DNA of 64,000 bases, taken from Acomys russatus (Eukaryota; Chordata; Mammalia; Rodentia; Muridae). How positions within the stretch are numbered: the stretch's first letter is position 1; every line of letters starts with the position of its first letter. The stretch is taken from positions 1-64,000 of the forward strand of contig NC_067165.1 in the NCBI RefSeq assembly GCF_903995435.1, written 5' to 3'. The position numbers and the translations under genes are program-made. Positions 34,197 to 46,772 of the stretch are shown one piece after another. The notes beneath the pieces were generated by a model. That model was not told where the DNA came from. It saw only the letters and a list, made by a program, of their open reading frames with translations, and made no database searches.

Positions 34197-36302
34197 TTTT
34201 TTAAATGCTATAAAAATGTTAATGGTGTATCTATTGCTGTCAGAACCTATTTTGTTGCATATCACCAAATATGGTAGATAACGCTGTAACTAAGTGAATT
34301 CTAATAGGCAATTTCTGACACAAAATTTTGCAAAAACTCCACATACAGATTTCAGGGAAGGTATTCAGTTTTTGCTTTCTATGTGTGAAAAGTTCCACAT
34401 TAGATTTCTTTACAGACACATAAATTGATGTATTTGAGTATTCTCTTGCATGTATCAAACTTGGAATAATCTAGGAGTTTCAGTTTTCTATAGTCTTGAA
34501 AATGGCTTAAGTTCTGACTTTGATTTTAGTTTAAAGCAGGCCAGCAGTTGTATTTTGTGCTGATTAAAGAGCAGTGGGTGCTGTGCTTTATATCAGAATA
34601 ACCCATGCACCCAGGTCAGGTTGTTCAGAACAGAAAAGTGTGCCAGCCTCCATAAGTCTAGTTTATTTCCACTGAGTTAGCCAACACTTCTGGAAGACAG
34701 GGAAGTGTACAGAGAAGGGGACCTTTCTGGAGTTTTATAAATGGATCATAGTGAGGACAGGGTCTTTTTCACTGAAACACAGATCACCAACCAGGTGTGT
34801 GGGATATTAACATAGTGTGGGCTTTAAGGCTTACACTCAAACTAAACCAAACTGATGGACACAAATAATTTCAAATTTAAGGTCTGTGGATCACTTAGAT
34901 GTAATTAGAAATTCTATTTGGATCTTAAAAATTGTTAAATTAAGACACTACAAAGGCTGTGCCTCCCCTTTTCTTCTTCATTTCCTATTAACAGACATCA
35001 TTATCATAGAATGCCTAACTTTGAATTTATAAAAGTTATTTTTCAATTATCCTATCAATAGAGTGAAATGTATTTTGAACATGTGAACTTTTTAGAAGTT
35101 TTCAGAACACTGATAAGGAAACAGTTCAGTAATATGTGGTTTAAAAAAATTAAAAATAAAACCTTTCACCAGAACGCTTTTTTAGATGGCCCTGGCCTGT
35201 TCTACAATTAATTACTCAGTAGGAAGCTTTAAGGACCAGGAGTATATGAGACAGATACTTTGGGGAACATGTATGTGCATGACCACATGCTGCTTGTTGT
35301 GTCTGTTTTTCCATATTGATAGAAAGAAGATAATGAAATGAGTAGATCAGATGCTGAGCTCTCTTAAAAGTTTAGAACAATTCAGGTATATAAGTAGTAA
35401 AAGAATGAAGGGAAAAATACAATGTTTGAAGGAAATCACAAATGTGTAGTTTCTGTCAGAAACAGTGGAAGAAGGATCAATTCTCTCACCATATATCATT
35501 TAGTTACAGTATTTTTATCATTCAGTATTTTAAGCCTTACATATGTCTATGCTATTATTATATTTAGAGTTCAGTATATTTATTCCTTTATGGTTTTGAT
35601 CACTAATATATTTCAGTTAAGAGTTTGCAACTGCTGTATTTTTATATGAGATACACTTGTTATTGTAAAGAACATTTGAATATGCCATTATCTCAGGCAA
35701 TAACTCAGAATTCGTTTTATTAGCTTAAAAACTGTATCACTTAAAAGCTAACTCCCATGTATGGTGTATGAACTGAACACATCTTCTATTTAGTTGTGTT
35801 AACTATCCGGTGTGATGTATCTGCAGTATTTTTACAGTATTTTACAATTTGATGTGTGTCCACTGTTTGTACTCAGCTAGTTTGCACACAGATTTTTGAT
35901 TTGTAGCTGTTTGGCAGAATTTCATTATGATGTAACCTTTGTTCTTATATATAAAAAAACACCAACAGGTTGAACATTTTGTCTTGCATGTTTTGTCTTC
36001 ATTCCATGTGTTCTGTAGGGTGTTTCTTTACATGAAATTATGTATAAGAATAAGTGTTTCCAAGTCTGTTGATGCCGCTCTTACCATCATTATATTCAGC
36101 AAGTCGGGACCATCACTTCGTATTTCAGATAGCTTCCAGCATGTTCTCACTATGACCAAACGCATTTATCTTGTGTCAAGTCAGCCACCGTCACTCTACC
36201 TTCGCACCTTATCATGTGGTTTAAAGGAGTGGTTACCACTTTCTTTGAAAAACTTGTTTTGCTTGTTCTGGTGCATTGCAACCATTGTTTTAATGCTTGG
36301 AG

Positions 36303-36308
36303 ATTAAA
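36303..36308 (+). promoter_or_regulatory. Candidate poly-A signal ATTAAA for Ra transcript
   Basis: ATTAAA followed by a T-rich stretch. It lies 2.6 kb after the Ra stop and before the Rb exon. Position and motif only. Confidence 0.3.
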
Positions 36309-36724
36309 GTTTTATTTTGTAGAAACATAATTTACTAGAAAATAGAGTGACTTTTCAGAAGCATGTATTTTCCAGTCACAGTAACCAAGCTCCCCCAAGA
36401 GCTAAGCATGTGCAGGCATGGCTCAGTTACTTGTGTAGTCTATGACCATGATTAAGTATCAAATTCATTATTACTCATGAAAAAAAAGTCTGTGTTTATG
36501 TTCATAGCATTTGAAGAACTCAAGCCCCAGATTTTCTTGTATGATTTTGAAAAACTAAGATTGACTCTCCTTTCTGCTTTTTGATATTTCAAATTTTCAG
36601 CCCTAACTGTGTCCTTTGTGGTTAACTGCTGTACGTTGGTTTTAACCTTATATGCTTGCCTCTCTACAAGTATGACAGAATGAATATGTAACTTACTGAG
36701 CATTTAAATGTGTATTTTCTTTAG

Positions 36725-37548
36725 CCTGTAACATTTGAGCATCTTTTTACCAAGCATGCAGAATCAGGGATATTTGGTCCTCTTCTTCTGGAGCCTGAAC
36801 CCATTTCAGAAGAAATCAGTGTCGATACAGCTTGGAAAAATAAAGATGAGATGGTACCAGAAACTATGGCCTCCCTTCTTTTGAGCACTCCAGACCCTGA
36901 AAGGGGTTCTATTTGCCTTGGTTACCAGTGTAACAGTGCTAAATTCTCTGGGGCTCAGAGCATCCAGGTGACCTGTGAGGATGAGTGTCAGAGACAACCC
37001 TCAGTTAAATATGCAACACTGGTCAGCAACTCCAAGCCAGTTGAAACTGATGATGAGCAAGGGCTGATACATAGTTCTGTCAGCAAAGGTTCCTCCAGCA
37101 AACACTCCCCATGGAGAGCATCTTTCTCTGGCAGCACCTGGGAGATAGAGGCCCAAGCATTTTTCCTATTATCACATCAGCAACCCAGAATGATTTCCCC
37201 ACAACTTTCATTCTCAGGTTTGGATGAGCTTTTGGAACTGCAGGGAAATTTTGCCGAAGAAAATCATAGTGAAAAGTCTGTTTTTATCTAGGGGTCAAGT
37301 CACTAAAAAAAAGAGAGGATGGTATGTTTTTGACTGATGAGTCAGGAGCATTGTGCCCATTCCCAGCCCACTGTCTGTTCAGTGACATCAGAATCCTCCA
37401 GGACAGCTGCTAACACTTTGTAGAAAATAATTTGACACTAGGGACCTCTGGTAAGATGATCTGTGTACCATACATTCCCCAATTTCAAACATGTTCCATT
37501 CAGAGTCATAAGATAATGGAGACTAAGATGTGTGACTTAACGGTGTAA
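36725..37548 (+). pseudogene. Lepr: Leptin receptor Rb (long signalling) tail exon, broken after Tyr985
   Basis: Encodes the Rb-specific cytoplasmic tail that signals through STAT3, STAT5 and SHP2/SOCS3. From the acceptor TTTAG at 36,724 it reads PVTFEHLFTKHAESGIFGPL in phase, matching mouse from Pro890. Tyr985 (in SVKYATLVSN, codon 37,010-37,012) is intact. A 1-base loss in the T-run at 37,281-37,285, directly before the codon of Tyr1077 (YLGV, 37,285-37,287), makes the frame end at TAG 37,289-37,291. The tail is thus 188 residues where mouse has 273. After the loss the old frame continues GVKSLKKREDG, SALCPFPAHC-type and SDIRILQDSC sequence, then meets TAA at 37,411-37,413 (Ser in mouse/rat). 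Beyond that it still ends in YIPQ (37,471-37,482, the STAT3 site Tyr1138) and CDLTV with the ancestral stop at 37,546-37,548. Two independent lesions are therefore present. Confidence 0.93.
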
Positions 37549-38761
37549 TCTCATTAAAGAAGACTCCTGTTTTGTGTTCCAGGAGAGCATATATTCCTTT
37601 GTTGTGGATGTTGGAGACAAGTGTCAGGGTCTACTTTGAAAATGATTGTTTCCAAACTAATTGTGTGTATCTTTTCTCAATATACAAACAAACCATGTGA
37701 GGAAGCCTTCATGAGTCTAGTGATACATATGGGCTCTTACTGACTATACTCTCAAGACACCCTGGGGCGTCTCTTGTTCCTAGCTAAAAATAAATCCATC
37801 AGGTAGAGTCTCTCTAAATGTCTGTCCTCTGTGGATAGAATACATTTCAACATGATGTTGACACCTGAAAGGCTTCAAACTAACATACCTGAGATATAAT
37901 TGTTTCAAGGGTGTATTTGTCTTACTTTGAGTTTTCTTGTGTTGTAAAAATTCACACATGTGCATGTGTGAATTTAAACTGAACAGGTGTCCTTTTGTGT
38001 CTTGGAAGTATGTGACATGTTTGTATTTTTCTGGCACCTGACTGTGTTATTTGAAGTATCACCCCATTAAATGTTGAATATAAGTAGAGAATTTAACCAT
38101 AATCTAAGTGGTTATGAGTTTGAAGAGGAACAGGTCACCTAATCCCTTTGCAACAAAGCCAGGATTTATGATACAGGATAAAAGCTACTCTTAGAATGAC
38201 AATTCTATCACCAGCACTTAGATGACATGAGCAACTTTGAGAATTCGATGCCAGCTTTAACTCTCTAAACTACACTGAAATGATATTTTTTCTGATAGAT
38301 TGCCACATTATCACTCACACCACTCTAGAGTTATCAACATTCCTCATCTCTGCTGGGATACTATTTCTCCCCTCACTGGATATCTAAACCACTTCATTTT
38401 ACCAGATGCATACTTTAACTTGCTTTCTGCAATAACTGCATGAGGCACCTGCTCTACACTCCTGCTCTCTCACCATTCCTCTGTCAAAAATGATAAGATT
38501 ATGTCTTTGCCAAGAGTCGCAGACTTAGTGCTTGATGAAATCAGAATTCAGATTTAACTCACATCTTTTTAATGTTACTGATAAAGTTTTTGCGAAAATC
38601 TTACCTTGCCTTCCTTTAAAAACAAAACAACTGATGTGACTAAAGAAGACCCAGTAAGAGGAAACACAGTGATGGGTGAATAACTGAGACCAAGCCTTGG
38701 GCTTGAAGATTGATGTATAGATGTACTATTCATGTCAGTGTTTGATATGGCAAGATGATTC
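37549..38761 (+). other. Probable Lepr Rb 3' UTR and flank
   Basis: AT-rich, no recognisable repeat or coding sequence. AATAAA motifs occur (for example near 37,787) but I cannot tell which is used. Confidence 0.5.
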
Positions 38762-38777
38762 AAAAACAGCTTAATGA
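38762..38777 (+). repeat. Target site duplication, left
   Basis: AAAAACAGCTTAATGA, identical to 39,858-39,873, bounding the L1. Confidence 0.9.
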
Positions 38778-39857
38778 GCATTTCTTAGTCATCACGGAAA
38801 TGCAAATCAAAACAACTATGAGATTCCATTTTACACCCATCAGAATGGCTAAGATCAAAAACTCAAGCGACACCACATGCTGGCGAGGATGTGGGGAGAG
38901 AGGAACACTCCTTCATTGCTGGTGGGAATGCAAACTAGTACAGTCACTTTGGAAATCTATCTGGTGCTATCTCAGAAAAATGGGAATAGGGCTTCCTCAA
39001 GACCCAGCTATTCCACTCCTTGGAATATACCCAGAAGATGCTCCAGCACACAACAAGAAAATTTGCCCAACCATGTTCATAGCAGCCTTATTCATAATAG
39101 CCAGAACATGGAAACAGCCTAAGTGTCCCTCAATAGAAGAGTGGATAAAGAAACTGTGGTACATATACACTATGGAATACTACTCAGCTATTAAAAACAA
39201 GGAATTCCCGAAATTTGTGGATAAATGGATTGAGCTAGAAATGATCATAATGAGTGAGTTAACCCAGAAGCAGAAAGAATCAAATGGTATATACTCACTT
39301 ATATCTGCATACTAGCCCAAGGGGTATGTCCCACAAAAGCCTTCACTTACCAGGAAACTGGGACAGAGGGGAGGGCATCCTATTGGGACTCTAAATGAGA
39401 GATGCATGGGAGAATAGCAAAATAAAAGGATACAGAGGGTCCTAGAAATCTACAAGTAGAAGACTATGATAGGCAGATTTGGGCCCAGGGGTCCTGCTCA
39501 AACTAAGGCACCAGCCAAGGACAATATAGGAGGTAAACTTTAAACCCCTTCCCAGATCTAGCCAACGGTCAGAATATTCTCCACAGTTGAGTGGAGAGTG
39601 TGATATGACATTTCTCACGTACTCTGGTGCCTCACATTTGACCATGTCCCCTGGAGGGAGAGACCTGGTGGCACTCAGAGGAAGGACAGCAGGTAGCCAA
39701 GAAGAGACTTGATACCCTATGAGAATATACAGGGGGAGGTAATCCCCCTCAGGAACAGTCATAGGGGAGGGGAATAATGGGAAAATGGGGGGGGAGGAAT
39801 GGGAGGATACAAGGGATGGGATAAACATTGAGATGTAACAAGAATAAATTAATTTAA
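38778..39857 (+). mobile_element. Young 5'-truncated L1 with 16-base target duplication
   Basis: Begins inside ORF2 and runs through its C-terminus: an uninterrupted frame to 39,315 including the cysteine-rich CWRGCGERGTLLHCWWEC motif, WKSIW, FIIARTWKQP and MEYYSAIKNK. The L1 3' UTR ('gcaccagccaaggacaatat', 'gagatgtaacaagaataaat') and an A-rich tail follow. The direct repeat AAAAACAGCTTAATGA flanks it at 38,762-38,777 and 39,858-39,873. An open 3' ORF2 and a perfect duplication mean recent insertion. Confidence 0.95.
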
Positions 39858-39873
39858 AAAAACAGCTTAATGA
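39858..39873 (+). repeat. Target site duplication, right
   Basis: AAAAACAGCTTAATGA, second copy of the repeat at 38,762-38,777. Confidence 0.9.
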
Positions 39874-42800
39874 ACAAGAAGCTCGAAAACTCACATTCAG
39901 ATGCTCAAAGGCAAGAAGAATTCCAAGAGTATCCATATCATCAAAGTGCTTAACAGTATGCTTATGCACTCCAAGTACCATCAGTGTTCTATCCTAATCT
40001 GAGACTGGCATGCGGACTATACCATTAACCTAAGTAAATCCTGCCTTGCCACCTCTGCTCCAATTACAGCTTTATGGGTGAGCAATTCTAAGTGATAGGA
40101 AAGATCCCTGATCCTATTTATATGTTTTTCAGGCCTTGTGTTCATTTGGTATTCAGAAGAGAAGATGTCCTATATCCTGAGTTAGTAAGACACCTCAGGG
40201 TCCCTCCATCAGCTGACAACTGCTTTGTCACGAGAAGGTAGAAGAACACTAGTTGGTGGCCTATGCAAAGATACTGGAATATTTTTGTCTTCATTAATGA
40301 ATTATTACATGTTGAAATTGAATTATCTATCACCTTTAATACTTGTCTATTGTGTAGAATCTATTAATTGAAGTCTATTAGTCTCTCGGTATAGGAGAAA
40401 TGGAAAATTTTAAGTTGTTGTACTCAGTGTGTAATTGAAGATTAACCACTGAGCACACCCACTGTTACAGCATTGGCTTCGGCTCCTGGGACCACAACTA
40501 TTTATAAGATAACCAATGGATATTCTAGTCAGCCAAGAGTTCATCTGGTTTGTGAGCTTCAGTGAATTCACAGGTCTGATGGCCATTGAAATAATTTAGG
40601 TTTGATTGAGAGGAAGACACGGACAGCATATTAATCTGAGCTCAGTGATAGTGTACTGGCATGACCTAGGTTATAAAAATAGAGAAATCATTAGCAAGAC
40701 AATGTGACATTTCCAACCATGTTCTGAACAGGGTGTGAATTACAGAGTGTGCATCATGGGCACCCACAGAGTGAGGCCATATTTATTGTCAGTGACCTTT
40801 GGGTCTGAATTCCACTGTTGAAATTTTGTTTTACTATTGCTAAACTTTAGTCACTGGGACCTTGTGAAAATAGTTTGTTACTCAATCAAGTTTTGTAACA
40901 TTCAGGGGAAATGTATGGTGTTTGATAACCAAGGATAACCTCACTTTCCTGCCTAAGGATTTTGATTTTTAAGGGATTCTGGGGTTCATTGTGAATTTTG
41001 GAGTTTTGTTTTATCATAGCTTTTGAACTTTATTTATGTGTTATTAGTGTTTGGAGTTGAACCCAAGCCTCACACATGTCAGGCAAGAGCTCTAACACAC
41101 TAAGATATAACTTTCAACCTTGGCCCTTAAAAATCTGTGCTTAATATGAAATTTTGAATATGTCTTTTAAGGGCCTTAAACTGGAAAACAACCAGTCTCT
41201 TTAAGTTCAAATTTTACAGAAAAAGAACCAGTGAGCCATGGTTTCTATTTAAAACAGTGGGAAGATAAGTTCTCTCTTAGAGCTGGCAATATTTTGTTTT
41301 GTAGATTAGAAACCAAACTCCCAAGAGCCAAGATGAAAAACCAAAAGCCACGCTGCCTCTCTCTGAGAGTAGGGCTCCCATGACAGCCACATAGTCCATT
41401 TATAGATGGTCTGTATTGGACAAGAGATATTCCTTTTATTCTAAATCTAGTGTTAGACACTGGAAGGCTTTGATAAAGTTCTGAATCCAGTAGAAGAGTC
41501 TGGGAATGGAGCTAGGAATTCCACTCTTTGCCTTCACAGTCCTGCAATTCTTCTTATCCCTTTTTTAGTAAAATAAATCCCTTTCTGACAATGTCAAACA
41601 TGTTGATATTCCTTCAGTAGTCTTGATATTAGCTACCAAGAGCGCCAGGAAAATGGATCTTAGGCAGGAAGACGTGTGCAGTGTGCACATAGGGACCATA
41701 GGCAGTGTATAGATGAATCAAGACCTACCACAAGTACAGCGCTTTGTCACCTACCAGTGGATGTGGCCAGACCTCTAGTTTTCGGTGATCTTCAGAAGAG
41801 ATTTAATCTTTCTTCATGTTCTGAGACTTCTCCTGATAGTTATTTTAATGAAACCTCTGGAGTAACATCTGTGAAAACCGTTTTCAAAATTTAAAGGACA
41901 AAATTAAAATAGCCCACTGTGTACTACAGTTCAGTTACAAAGCATGTAAAGAGCCACCAGTAAGTTTACTCTCTTGAGTCTCTAGTTTGAAACAGCAAAG
42001 TGCTTCTACACTCATCAGTGTTGAGGGAGTAACTTAAAAATTCAACTGTTTTACAAGAGAAATACTGTGACATGCCTTTGTATGAGCAGCCTGAAGTAGA
42101 TGCTATGCTTGGGGTTTTATAGTGAATGAATTATTTTTATACAAAATTTATTGATATTTATTTTTGGAAAGCTGCTTTTGAAAATGTCTGTTTTTTCAAT
42201 ATACGTGGAGCCTAAAATGCACGACATTAAATTTAATGTTATGAAGATCTCTGTGGGTTTCCTCTAAATACTACACATATTCTCAGAATGTGGACCTGAG
42301 AATGAATTTGGAAGATGTTTAGTTTTGTAGTGAGATTCCTATATTGTACATCTTTAACTCTTGAAACATGTGTCTCAATGCTGGGCAAGAGAATCTTTCC
42401 ATTTAATGACAATTTGTATGATAATAAGTGTTATAAACCTAAGCATTGAGATATGTATCTTTAATTGTGTTATACAGTTAACTTGCTTCTCTTGTTAGAT
42501 GTCAAAGGTCTGAAAATTAGCATTTTAAAGTCACAAAGCCAGATATCTTCATGTTTCTACTATGTGTAACCAGTGTTAGGATTCTGAGAGGTGAAAGTCA
42601 AAGGAGAACTAGTGTGCACTGAAATTGTCTGGTTATATGATCCATAACTTTATAGTTTATGTAAATAGGTACTGTAACGTTTCTATATAATGTCAGCCTT
42701 TGAATGCCCTTAGAATTCCTATAAGCATGTGTCTTTCATTTGGTAGAAGCATAAAACTCCAAGGTGCAACACCTTTTCATGCTACAGAGACAAGGAGCTC

Positions 42801-43200
42801 CAGCAGCATTGCCACCTGAAAGATGACACACCTAATCTTTAAGACAGATTCCCCACCTTAACGTCTTGGAGTTCTTTGTTTGACTCTATAGTCCTCTATT
42901 GTAGTGACTCAGACACAGGCATTGTTATTTAGGTTCCTAGTAACCTGCATTTTGTTACTACTTTGAACTGTGTTCTGAGATTTTCTTTTTATTAGAAAGG
43001 TGACTACTGGATCTTTCATAGAGGGAAAAACAATAAAGAGCAATGGCTTCTTTCTTTTGAGTCTCAGCAGCAGCTAACATTCTCCACAGTGCCTCTGCTA
43101 TGGAAATGCCATGGTGGGGAGCGGATCAAGGTTAGGGCCTTTCACATGCTAGGCAAGTGCTCTACCACTGATCTATTCTCAGCCCTACTATGTATCTTAA
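39874..43200. other. Intergenic, mostly unique-looking
   Basis: 3.3 kb of AT-rich sequence without a recognisable SINE, L1 or coding region. Open frames here are short and have no family signature. It is the longest repeat-poor block outside the gene. Confidence 0.6.
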
Positions 43201-43204
43201 GAGT

Positions 43205-43378
43205 TTGATTTAGAGAAATGGCTCAGAGGTTAAGAGCTTTGCTTGCTCTTCCAGAGGTCATAAATTCAATTCCCAGCAATCACATGGTGGCTCATAACCA
43301 TCTATAATGAGATCTGGTGACCTCTACTGGTGAACAGGCATACATACAGGCAGAACATTGTATAGATAGTAAATATTT
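43205..43378 (+). mobile_element. B2 SINE, sense
   Basis: 'agagaaatggctcagaggtt', 'aattcaattcccagcaatca', 'catctataatgagatctggt', and 'tacaggcagaacattgtata' towards the tail. Confidence 0.95.
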
Positions 43379-43473
43379 TTTTAAGTTGGATATAATTAGA
43401 ATTACTATGTAACTGCAATAATTTATCCAGTACTTGCTTACTATTTACAATGTAATTAAAATCAAAGTACAAT

Positions 43474-43645
43474 GACAGGGCTGGAGGGGATGACTCTGGT
43501 TGAGAACACTGGATGTTTTTGCAACCAGTCCAGACTTCGGTTCCCAGCATCCACTTTTGTGGCTCATAACTACCTGTAACTGCAGCTCCTGCGAATATTA
43601 CACCCTCTTTTGAGCTCAGCATATATCCATGCTCATTTTCATGTT
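43474..43645 (+). mobile_element. B2-type SINE, sense, diverged
   Basis: 'cagggctggaggggatgact', 'cggttcccagcatccacttt', 'tggctcataactacctgtaa'. Confidence 0.8.
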
Positions 43646-45479
43646 TAAGTCCTTTGTTTTCTCTCTTTATACTCCTTGCTTAATTTATAAGGAGTTATTA
43701 ACAGTTTGTTGTAATTAATTTTTATATTTGTGACCATATTTCTTCTTGGATACAGCATGTTGAGTAAAGAATACACAGCACATATCTCTCTTACACTGTG
43801 TCTATTGTGAGCCATGAAACAGGGGAGAGAACCAACTAGTGGAATTGTGAAACAGTAAACTCTGTAATTATTCCCACCACATAAGTTGAGTCAATGATTA
43901 ACCAAGACTACCACACAGAATCTCAGGAACCTTGTCATTTCTGGCATCCCTGAGTAAGGCTGAAGCAGAGTTATAATCATTAAGCCCACAAGCATCTGAG
44001 CCAAGTTACCGCTATAATTTTCACCAATCTGAATTTGGGGATTAAGGACTTTCTCGAATGTTGCATGGTTGTAAACTGACATTGAATGTGTTTTTGCTCA
44101 CCCAAACAAATTTTTGTTCCTTATGTGTTAGGAACAGGCACTGTGTTTTGCGTAACTATTATTGCTTAGAAGCTTACACATCAGGTTGGTAACAGGTATA
44201 TTTTGAAGAAACTATTGGTGTTTAGAAAGGAACAGCTTAGGTAAAATGGAGTCTCAAGTCAAAATGGCAGTACTTAAGAAAAGTTCCTTTTTTCCTGCTC
44301 CCAACAGCTTAATAAATTTATGTGCATTTCCTCCCATGAGAATACCTGGGAATAAAAATTTCTAAATTTTACTGCCTCCTGCCAAACAGCTATGGGTTGC
44401 ATCAGCCTGCATTAGCAAATTGATACCAGTTCCTGTTGCTCCACAGACCACTTCCCACCAGTATGGATATTACCAGCCTTTGCTCTTGCTGCCATATTTG
44501 TGACTGTAAATTGTGGCTTATGCTTTTAATTTGTGTTTCTCAAAGGCATAACACTTTTTCCTGCCCTGCCATTTTTGTTACTGAGGGTCTGCCAGAGGGA
44601 AAATCTGGCTGTGACACTTTAGAGGGGTAGAGGGAATATCTTGGGAATAAGAACATTGTTACAGCTGTAGCCTGTGTTTCTCTCCTGCAGCCTCTCCTTC
44701 CTGAAATTGTTTGCCCAAGGTAAGCCTGACTATATTGGCAGACAAGCTACCCCAACAGACATTCCTTTCTGGGCTGACCTATAACTGCTGAGTATAGTCT
44801 TGTGTAATTTCATAAGAATACCATTTTACAACTGAGTCACTGCATCATTCTAAATCCTAATAAACACAGATGGATGGGGAGTAGGAGTCTCAAAAGAAGT
44901 GGGAAATGGGGCATCAACAAAAGTGGGGAACATGGATATCACCTCTTTCTTACCTGTTTTGAACTGAGGAGGGTCATTGTCAGAGATTTGGTTCCAGGTC
45001 TGTTGAAGAGAGAATCATCTGGTCATTTAGCTAGAAGGACATTTAAACTGGATCAGCTGCAATGGGTCATGAGATTGCCATCATTTATTCCTGAAGGTAC
45101 TTTTGAAAAGTAATCATTAGGGAGCAATAAACAGCTGGTTTTGTTACAGAGAAAATCTGTGAGACCACTCATAAAGGCGGAGCAAGGGAGATGAGTAGAA
45201 GCAGGAGGGCCAGTGAGAGAAAGTAGGTATTGAGTTGATTTGGGGTAATGGTGTCTAATCCCACTGCCAGGAGTGCTGCTTCTACATGAGCTAGCAGAAG
45301 ACAGGGAACTATAGAGCATCATAGAAAGGGAACAGGAGGAAAGAGAGGACTAATATGAAGAATTCTCTCTGGCCTGGAGTTAAAGCGTTCCCCACAGCAT
45401 CTGAAAGGTCTTTTTGCAGCTGTATCAGGAAAACTGGAGCTATTGTCAGCTTTATCAGAGGCTTTATCAGAGCTTATAT

Positions 45480-46262
45480 GATACATTTTGTTGAAAAAGG
45501 GGGAAGTTTGGTAAGTAAATCATTTAAAAGACAGAATAAAAACAAAAGTATGGGGGATAAGGAGGAAAGTACTGATCAAAGGGATGAGCCCGAAAGCACG
45601 GGAAGGCTTGTGGCTAAATATTATCTGGTCTCTGTCTTTAGGTGCCACCTCACTGTGCGGAGACTGCAGGCTTTGCCCCAGGTGAAAGCAATCTTGGCGG
45701 GCTTTGCCCCTTTGTAGGCTCTGTCCCAGGTAAAAGCAGTCTTGGTGGGCTTTGGTCCTTGGAAACACCATAGATAACTCCCTGAGATTAACCTTGAGAT
45801 AGACTAGGTGGAACCATCCTGGGCCTGGAATTCAGGAAGTGGACCGGGGGACTCCACCCAGATTATTGTGGGATTATGGTGGGAGGAGACTGGCCCTTGC
45901 GTGCTAGAGACAGACCCAGGCAGAGGATGAGAGGAGGCAGCAGGTTCAGACCGAGCTGGAGTGCACGTGGATCGGGAAAAGGATCAGCGTACCAATTGGA
46001 CCAGCACGCAGGCCAGAGACACCTAGGGACCCATCCCGTGGAACAGATACCAGAAGGTTCATTCTTGTTTCTCTTTAACCTTTTTTCCCTCTTGTGTAAG
46101 ATAGTTGGGTTGTATAATAAAGTTTCATTGTTAAGAAGCAGAGCCAACACTTCACACTGGTTAGGAGTTGTTGGTGTGGAAGCAGCCTGATTTGTGTAGG
46201 AGGGCACAAATAGCATCTTCACCAGTCCAGACCTAACCTTGGACTGCAGCAGCTAAATTTGG
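45480..46262 (+). mobile_element. LTR-like block (possible endogenous retroviral LTR)
   Basis: A purine-rich run (GAAAAAGGGGGAA, 45,493-45,505) resembling a polypurine tract precedes about 750 bases with GC content above its surroundings. The block contains two imperfect copies of a roughly 50-base unit around 45,667-45,755 ('ctttgccccaggtgaaagca' / 'ctctgtcccaggtaaaagca') and an AATAAAG motif at 46,116-46,122. This is how a solitary or terminal LTR looks, but I cannot see defined TG...CA ends and no gag, pol or env frame is recognisable nearby. Confidence 0.4.
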
Positions 46263-46772
46263 AGCCATTCTGAGGCTCGCCTCACAGAAGCAACTTGTGT
46301 CTTCTATGTAACAAATATTTTTTTCTTTTCTTTTCCTCTTTTCTTTTTTCTTTTAAGTTTTTTATTTTTGGGGGGGGGGCAGCTCTTCATATAGTTCTTT
46401 TAGAGATTCCATGAATATATATAAAAGTGTGATTTATTAGAATAGATTAAGGCTATGGTCCAGATAATCCAACAATGGCTGACTATGAATGGAAGGTTCG
46501 AGAACCCAGTAGTTGTTCAATCAATGAGACTGCATGTCTCAGCTGATCTTCTGTATGCAGGAATCACTAGGAAGTAGGCTCTAATGCCAGTGAAGGAAGG
46601 AACCTGTTAGTGAGAGTAAGAGTAACAAAGATATGGTGAGCTTTCTTCTTTCAAGTCATCTATATAGGGTGCCAGAAGATGGTGTAGCCAGATTAAAGGT
46701 GTGTTTTCAAATCTCTAAGATCAAGATTAGATCTGAGTTTCCAATTAATAGGATTTAATTAAGAAGAAATAA

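Larger units (their letters stand above)
33723..36330 (+). other. Lepr: Probable Ra 3' UTR / intron before Rb exon
   Basis: AT-rich sequence with a sense B2 at 34,013-34,196 and otherwise little recognisable repeat, which fits a long 3' UTR. Extent is inferred only. The 122-residue open frame near 35,939-36,307 has no family resemblance I can see and sits in AT-rich sequence, so I do not call a gene. Confidence 0.4.

Noticed and set aside
35939..36307. 122-residue open frame before the Rb exon
   Set aside because: No recognisable domain, AT-rich and within probable Ra 3' UTR; no coding signature.
38755..39315. 186-residue open frame, the second longest in the window
   Set aside because: It is the C-terminus of L1 ORF2, with a few residues read from the flanking target site. 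Not a host gene.
39442..39981. 179-residue antisense open frame
   Set aside because: Antisense of the L1 3' UTR and flank. L1 3' UTRs in this window repeatedly give such frames on the minus strand.
45355..45717. 120-residue open frame near the LTR-like block
   Set aside because: No gag, pol or env features that I can see; probably chance in a GC-richer repeat.
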